DNA of 9,902 nucleotides, taken from the NCBI GenBank assembly GCA_937874965.1, contig CALNCD010000191.1:1-9902 (forward strand), in the 5' to 3' direction. The stretch is from an uncultured Erysipelotrichaceae bacterium. Its GTDB lineage: Bacteria; Bacillota_I; Bacilli_A; Erysipelotrichales; Erysipelotrichaceae. The notes under the pieces are model-generated. The model did no database searches. It saw nothing but the letters and a program-made list of their open reading frames with translations, and was not told the DNA's origin. Numbering within the stretch: the stretch's first letter is position 1; the number at the start of each line of letters is the position of its first letter. This document shows, one piece after another, positions 6,204-9,902 of this stretch. The translations under genes and the position numbers were made by a program.

Positions 6204-6545
6204 ATGTCAGATCAGGATCTTCAACAATCGTATAGTACGGAATTACGGCGTGGTTCATTGGCCATCGCAGTGCTGGGCTGTTTACGTGAGAGTTACTATG
6301 GGTATTCTCTTTTGCAGAAACTAGAATCGGTGGGGTTGCCAATTGAGGCAAATACGCTCTATCCGCTGTTAAGGCGCCTGGAAACCCAAGGCTTGCTTAC
6401 CAGCGATTGGGATACCAGTCAAAACCGTCCACGCAAATACTACTTGATCAGTGAGAAGGGAATACGTGTGTACGACAATCTCTGCCACGAGTGGGAACGA
6501 ATGCAGGAAAGCCTGGATCTAATCCGGAAGGAGAACAAAGAATGA
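6204..6545 (+). CDS. PadR-family transcriptional repressor
   Basis: A small DNA-binding regulator of 113 residues, the size of the short PadR subfamily. The winged helix-turn-helix spans about 12-85: RRGSLAIAVLGCL forms helix 1, YYGYSLLQKLE helix 2, and ANTLYPLLRRLETQGLLTS the recognition helix, matching the family signature GTLYPxLxRLExxGLI. The wing is SQNRPRKYYLISEKG. A C-terminal helix (about 87-110) would dimerise. The ATG follows GAGGTGA by four bases. The gene overlaps the downstream membrane protein gene by ATGA. PadR proteins paired with HAAS-domain proteins are a recurrent module in Bacillota; the inducing signal is unknown. Its likely operator is the palindrome at 6163-6183. Confidence 0.93.
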   Translation: MSDQDLQQSYSTELRRGSLAIAVLGCLRESYYGYSLLQKLESVGLPIEANTLYPLLRRLETQGLLTSDWDTSQNRPRKYYLISEKGIRVYDNLCHEWERMQESLDLIRKENKE

Positions 6546-7603
6546 ACAATACAGTCGAACGCTATATCTATGATGTCGTCAGACGCTTGCCCGAGTCAGA
6601 ACGCTCTGACGTTGAAAGTGAACTCAAAGCCAATATCTATGATATGCTCTCTGATGAACCGACGGAAGCTGAAATTGAGTCAGTTCTTCAAAAACTGGGA
6701 CGTCCCTCAGTTCTGGCTGAAGAGTATCGTCTGCACAAACGGTATTTGATCGCTCCGGCCGTTTTTGAGACCTACCTGCAGACGTTGAAGCTGGTTTTGC
6801 CGATTGTTGGATTGGTGATGTTTATAGTGGGGTTAGGGATCGGTATTTTCAATTCAGCCTTTGTCTTGAATCAGACCCACCAGTATGCGGAGCTTTTCAG
6901 CTCAATGTTCGCTTCAGCTTTTGGATTGGCTCTTTCCGGTCTATTCCAGGCAGTTGTCTGGATAACCATCGGATTTGCGGTTTATGATTATGCCCGAAGC
7001 AGAGATGGAAAACAGCAGAAACCCTGGACTACTCAGAACCTTCCCGAACTACCTGTCGCAAAGCAGAAGCGTATTTCTGTTTCTGAGACCATTGCGGAAA
7101 TCATTATGACGGTGTTCTTCACAGCATTGCTGATAATGATCTGGAAGGGAATCATTCCTGCTTTCTTCAGTGTTTCAATGAACAATGTGACTATAACTGC
7201 TCTGTTTACATCTGGATTTGCGGACTATGCCATGCCTTTTATAATTATTGCGGCAGCGGTAAGTCTTCTGGAATGTGTCATAAAGCTTGTGGTCAGAAGC
7301 TGGAGTGTTGTCGTGTTTGCAACCGTCTGTAGTGTGAATGTCGTTTCCGTTGTTCTCCTGGCGGTTCTCTTGAATTACCCGAATTACTTTACTTCGGAGT
7401 TTATTCAAGTGATCCAGAGTCTTGAGCTTGGCCGCTTTGATTTCGTTGGTTTTCTTGCCGATGGCGGTCAACAGACAGTGGCTGTAGTCATGATTGCGCT
7501 GATGAGCATCGTAAGTGTTGTCACGATTCTCGTTGCTGCCTATAGAACATTCTGGAAAGGCCATACATTCCGTGAATCAATCGTGACACGGTTCGACGAC
7601 TGA
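6542..7603 (+). CDS. HAAS/DUF1700-type membrane protein partnered with PadR
   Basis: A membrane protein of 353 residues. Residues 1-65 form a soluble helical domain (MNNTVERYIYDVVRRLPESE, then SDVESELKANIYDML and VLQKLGRPSVLAEEYR) of the HAAS/DUF1700 type, which in this family accompanies PadR regulators. About six hydrophobic helices follow, near 82-104, 126-147, 184-206, 229-251, 254-278 and 311-334. A charged loop at about 151-182 lies between helices 2 and 3. The biochemical role is unknown; proteins of this kind are thought to act as membrane partners or sensors for the PadR, but that is inference. AAGGAG (6528-6533) lies eight bases before the chosen ATG, and the padR stop overlaps it. 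In-frame starts further upstream are inside padR. Confidence 0.8.
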   Translation: MNNTVERYIYDVVRRLPESERSDVESELKANIYDMLSDEPTEAEIESVLQKLGRPSVLAEEYRLHKRYLIAPAVFETYLQTLKLVLPIVGLVMFIVGLGIGIFNSAFVLNQTHQYAELFSSMFASAFGLALSGLFQAVVWITIGFAVYDYARSRDGKQQKPWTTQNLPELPVAKQKRISVSETIAEIIMTVFFTALLIMIWKGIIPAFFSVSMNNVTITALFTSGFADYAMPFIIIAAAVSLLECVIKLVVRSWSVVVFATVCSVNVVSVVLLAVLLNYPNYFTSEFIQVIQSLELGRFDFVGFLADGGQQTVAVVMIALMSIVSVVTILVAAYRTFWKGHTFRESIVTRFDD

Positions 7604-7606
7604 GAC

Positions 7607-7620
7607 TCCTGTTTACAGGA
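7607..7620 (+). repeat. Small inverted repeat after the HAAS gene
   Basis: TCCTGT (7607-7612) and ACAGGA (7615-7620) form a compact hairpin four bases after the stop codon. No T run follows, so it is not a terminator alone; it may protect the 3' end or be chance. The proper terminator lies 18 bases further on. Confidence 0.4.
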
Positions 7621-7637
7621 ACTTCTGTTTCAGAGTT

Positions 7638-7664
7638 AAAATACCGAGCCATCGGTATTTTTTT
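7638..7664 (+). terminator. Intrinsic terminator of the padR-HAAS unit
   Basis: AAAATACCGA (7638-7647) pairs perfectly with TCGGTATTTT (7652-7661) around the loop GCCA, ending in seven Ts. Confidence 0.92.
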
Positions 7665-7666
7665 AG

Positions 7667-7675
7667 TGGTATACT
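7667..7675 (+). promoter_or_regulatory. Extended -10 promoter of the phosphoesterase gene
   Basis: TGGTATACT gives a TGN extended -10 with hexamer TATACT (7670-7675). No good -35 is visible at 16-18 bases upstream, where the preceding terminator lies, so recognition would rely on the extended -10. Transcription would start near 7682, about 20 bases before the ATG. Confidence 0.6.
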
Positions 7676-7702
7676 AGTAGCGTTCAGCGAAGGAGTATTT
7701 AT

Positions 7703-8824
7703 ATGTCAATTATAGACCATCATCATTTTCCGAAGAACTGCCGTATTCTAGTAACCAGCGATATCCATGGAAATCTTGAAGGGTTCAAAGCGCTGCTTGA
7801 ACAGGTGAAGTATCAAGCAGATACTGATTATCTGGTCATCGTCGGGGATCTTTGCGAAAAAGGCTGCGATTCTGCCGGCCTGGTCCGTTTTGTGCGTGAA
7901 CTTCAGGATAAGCATAGTGACCTGGTCTGGGTAATACGTGGCAATTGTGATGAAGTCTATCAATCGGTGCTTGAGGATGATCCGGACATTGTTTCTTATC
8001 TGATTCATCGTGAGCATTCGCTTCTTAATGAGTGGCTTAGCGAGGTTGGCTATCAGGTGAGGCCTGAGTCGACAGTTGCGGAAATCCAGCAGCACATTCT
8101 ACAGAGCCATCATGAGCGGGATATTGAATTTCTCCTGAACTTACCGCATGTCATTGAAACAGAATCATTTATTTTTGTTCATGCCGGACTCGAGGATCGT
8201 CAGGATTGGGAAAACAGCAGTGCGGAAACATTGCTTTCAATGCCGCGTTTCTATGATCAAACGCATCAAGCATCCCAGATCGTTGTCGTTGGTCATTATC
8301 CAGTCTCAGCATATCAGGTCAAAAACCGCTTATCCTTCAACCCGATTCTCGATCAGGAAAAACGTATTTTTTCGATTGATGGGGGAAATGTCATTAAGCA
8401 GTCCGGACAGCTGAATGTCTTGATTATTCAGAAAGAGAATGAGCATTTTCTGTATACCAGCGATTATGTGAAATGCCGGAAACAAGTGGTGGCCGTATCT
8501 TCTTATGCGGCTACGGATTCTGATGTAGGCCAAGTTACATGGCCAGAGTATGATGTGGTCATACATGAGCAGGGAGAGGATTTCTCGCAGTGCACCCTGA
8601 TGAGCGGCAAGACCGTTTGGATCAAGAATGAAATGATTGATTTCGAAACTAAGGCGTGTATGACAGATACGACATCTTTCCGTTTTTCGTATCAGCCAGG
8701 TGATTGCTTTGAGCTTATTCGGGATGATACCTCAACGTATTGGCTCGTGAAATCAGCGGGAGTTTTAGGATGGATCAGGGCTTCTGATGTTGTTCTCGTC
8801 GAAAAGAAACAGCTTCTGGTGTGA
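7703..8824 (+). CDS. Calcineurin-like metallophosphoesterase with C-terminal SH3b-like region
   Basis: A predicted cytoplasmic phosphoesterase of 373 residues. The two-metal core spans about 12-245 with all expected motifs in order: SDIHGN (Asp20, His22), GDLCEKG (Asp49), RGNCDE (Asn81), FVHAGL (His160), VVGHYP (His198) and a closing IDGGNV (226-230). The GNCD form, with Cys where PPP phosphatases have His, is also seen in YfcE/MJ0936-type phosphodiesterases, while the VHAGL and IDGGN motifs resemble PrpE/ApaH-type PPP enzymes, so the substrate class is open (phosphoprotein, nucleotide or diester). About 125 extra residues follow; the last 40 (GDCFELIRDD, then YWLVKSAGVLGWIRASDVVLV) look like a bacterial SH3 fold. 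The ATG follows AAGGAG (7690-7695) by seven bases. It is a single-gene unit with no evident functional link to its neighbours. Confidence 0.82.
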   Translation: MSIIDHHHFPKNCRILVTSDIHGNLEGFKALLEQVKYQADTDYLVIVGDLCEKGCDSAGLVRFVRELQDKHSDLVWVIRGNCDEVYQSVLEDDPDIVSYLIHREHSLLNEWLSEVGYQVRPESTVAEIQQHILQSHHERDIEFLLNLPHVIETESFIFVHAGLEDRQDWENSSAETLLSMPRFYDQTHQASQIVVVGHYPVSAYQVKNRLSFNPILDQEKRIFSIDGGNVIKQSGQLNVLIIQKENEHFLYTSDYVKCRKQVVAVSSYAATDSDVGQVTWPEYDVVIHEQGEDFSQCTLMSGKTVWIKNEMIDFETKACMTDTTSFRFSYQPGDCFELIRDDTSTYWLVKSAGVLGWIRASDVVLVEKKQLLV

Positions 8825-8860
8825 TGCTATTTTTTTGTCGGCAGAGAAGAAGCATTGGGG

Positions 8861-8889
8861 TTTACGAGTGGCCGTGAGTATGGTACGAT
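8861..8889 (+). promoter_or_regulatory. Promoter of the MFS transporter gene
   Basis: A -35 TTTACG (8861-8866) and a -10 TACGAT (8884-8889) are 17 bases apart, and TGG before the -10 makes it extended. Transcription would start near 8896, a few bases before the ribosome site AGGAG (8900-8904), giving a very short leader. Confidence 0.7.
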
Positions 8890-8895
8890 ACGCAC
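8874..8895 (+). promoter_or_regulatory. 22-bp imperfect palindrome over the -10, possible operator
   Basis: The halves GTGAGTATGGT (8874-8884) and ACGATACGCAC (8885-8895) are inverted copies at 9 of 11 positions, centred on GTAC. The palindrome covers the extended -10 element of the MFS promoter, where a repressor would be most effective. No regulator gene is seen beside it within the window. Confidence 0.5.
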
Positions 8896-8910
8896 TCATA
8901 GGAGAAAAAA

Positions 8911-9902
8911 ATGACAACCTTACTCAAACAGCCCTGGCTCAAAAATACCGTCCTGTTTCTAAGCGGTCAGACCATTTCATTGTTTGGCTCATCGATTGTT
9001 CAATACGCCATCATGTGGCATATCACACGAACCACTGATTCTGGATTGATCGTCGGGTTATCCATGATTGTTGGTTTCTTGCCTCAGGTGCTTGTCGGAT
9101 TGTTCGGAGGTGTGCTTGCCGATCGGTTTCCCCGAAAGCGTCTTATCCTGATTGCGGATATCGCCATTGCCGGTGCAACATTGATTCTGGCATTGATTAT
9201 GACCAGCGGCTATTTCAATCTTGCCTTTATCTTGCTGATTTCCTTTATCCGTTCGGTCGGTGCCGGGATTCAATCGCCTGCAGTGAGTGCGATTATTCCT
9301 CAGATTGTTCCTCAGGACAAACTCATGCGGGTAAATGGTGTCTATGGCAGTGTCAGTTCGCTCATCAGTCTCTGTGCACCGATTGTCGCTGCATTCTTAT
9401 TAGCAAACAGCGAGTTCTACATTCTTTTATTTCTGGATGTATTGACGGCAATTATCGGCGTTTCGCTGCTGCTGATGGTTCAGGTAGAGATGCATGAGCT
9501 CACCAGTACGGAATTGAATGTCAGGGAAGATTTGATGTCCGGAATTCATTATGTCAGGGATTCATTGTTCCTGAAACGGCTGATGGGCTACTACGTCATT
9601 ATGTTTCTATTGATTATCCCGACCACAATGCTGAATGTATTGCTGGTCACCCGCTCTTTCTCTGATGCTTATAATTACTTAATGGCAAACGAAGTCGCAT
9701 TTTTCGTCGGAGCTACTTTAGGAGGCATTGTGATTGCAGCCTGGGGTGGTTTCAAGAATCGCTTGACGACATTTAATTCAGGATTACTGGTATTTGCCTT
9801 GACGAGCATTGGCCTGGCAATTGCTGCTTTGCTGGGGTATTTCCCGCTTTATCTTGCGATCATGCTCATCTGCGGATTAACGATGGGTGCATTCAATTCA
9901 CC
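8911..9902 (+). CDS. MFS efflux transporter, Mef/EntS-like (3' truncated)
   Basis: An open frame of 330 codons runs off the window edge; the full protein would be about 400 residues with 12 helices. It starts MTTLLKQPWLKNTVLFLSGQ, and the first helix region SLFGSSIVQYAIMWHITRTT matches drug and siderophore exporters of the MefA/EntS type. The major facilitator motif A is present as GVLADRFPRKR after helix 2, and the IRSVGAGIQSPAVSAIIPQIVP stretch matches the helix 4-5 region of that group. These pumps export macrolides, other lipophilic compounds or siderophores by proton exchange; the substrate here is unknown. The ATG follows AGGAG (8900-8904) by six bases. The gene has its own promoter with a palindrome over the -10, so expression may be inducible. 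Confidence 0.88.
   Translation, partial: MTTLLKQPWLKNTVLFLSGQTISLFGSSIVQYAIMWHITRTTDSGLIVGLSMIVGFLPQVLVGLFGGVLADRFPRKRLILIADIAIAGATLILALIMTSGYFNLAFILLISFIRSVGAGIQSPAVSAIIPQIVPQDKLMRVNGVYGSVSSLISLCAPIVAAFLLANSEFYILLFLDVLTAIIGVSLLLMVQVEMHELTSTELNVREDLMSGIHYVRDSLFLKRLMGYYVIMFLLIIPTTMLNVLLVTRSFSDAYNYLMANEVAFFVGATLGGIVIAAWGGFKNRLTTFNSGLLVFALTSIGLAIAALLGYFPLYLAIMLICGLTMGAFNS

Noticed and set aside
7175..7564. A 129-codon minus-strand open frame inside the HAAS membrane protein gene.
   Set aside because: It is wholly covered by a well-supported + strand gene, shows no recognisable domain, and its composition is that expected of an antisense shadow of hydrophobic codons.
8824..8855. Hairpin after the phosphoesterase gene (ATGCT at 8824-8828 with AGCAT at 8851-8855, continuing inward) as a terminator.
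   Set aside because: The inner helix needs several G-U pairs and one mismatch, and it is followed by TGGGGTTT, not a T run. The T run lies inside the left arm, so it does not act as a normal intrinsic terminator.
1..9902. Defence system, prophage, CRISPR array or mobile element.
   Set aside because: No direct-repeat arrays, transposase motifs, integrase, phage structural genes or tRNA-linked attachment sites were seen; all genes belong to housekeeping or transport families in neat operons.

Overview
The window reads as ordinary, densely packed chromosome of a Gram-positive, PTS-using bacterium of the Bacillota. The signs are consensus-like sigma-A promoters, strong AAGGAGG-type ribosome sites, compact intrinsic terminators, a CcpA-type cre box, a BglG/LicT-type antiterminator and a PadR/HAAS gene pair. 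Base composition looks to be in the mid-40s percent GC by eye. An Erysipelotrichia-like gut bacterium would fit, but that is a low-confidence guess. All nine genes lie on the + strand, with no insertion sequence, tRNA, rRNA or CRISPR array visible. No gene-free stretch exceeds 300 bases.

Region 1 (1-330): the end of a fructose-family PTS permease (EIIC) and its terminator. Region 2 (391-3738): a three-gene sugar operon with layered control. A sigma-A promoter carries a cre box over its -35 element. The transcript begins almost at once with a ribonucleic antiterminator (RAT) hairpin that overlaps an intrinsic terminator just before the first ribosome site. The genes are a CE7-like acetyl esterase, a four-histidine BglG/LicT-family antiterminator, and a glucose-superfamily PTS EIICB permease that lacks an EIIA. 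The inferred circuit is that the antiterminator, gated by PTS phosphorylation, opens its own operon when the sugar is present, while CcpA shuts it when better carbon is available. The esterase suggests that the imported sugar or glycoside may be acetylated. There is no glycosidase in the operon, so the substrate is unknown.

Region 3 (3810-6137): a metNIQ-type methionine ABC importer with its own extended -10 promoter and terminator. The ATPase is short and lacks the C-terminal methionine-sensing (NIL/ACT-like) domain, and the leader is too short for an S-box or T-box. Region 4 (6157-7664): a PadR-family repressor overlapping a HAAS/DUF1700-type membrane protein, driven by a near-perfect promoter whose spacer holds a 21-bp palindrome, probably the PadR operator.

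Region 5 (7667-8824): a calcineurin-like phosphoesterase with an extra C-terminal region ending in an SH3b-like segment. Region 6 (8861-9902): the start of an MFS efflux pump of the Mef/EntS type, cut by the window edge, with a 22-bp imperfect palindrome over its -10 element. I see no clearly new defence or mobile system. The most rewarding parts are the cre/RAT/terminator control of the esterase-PTS operon and the two palindromic promoter operators.
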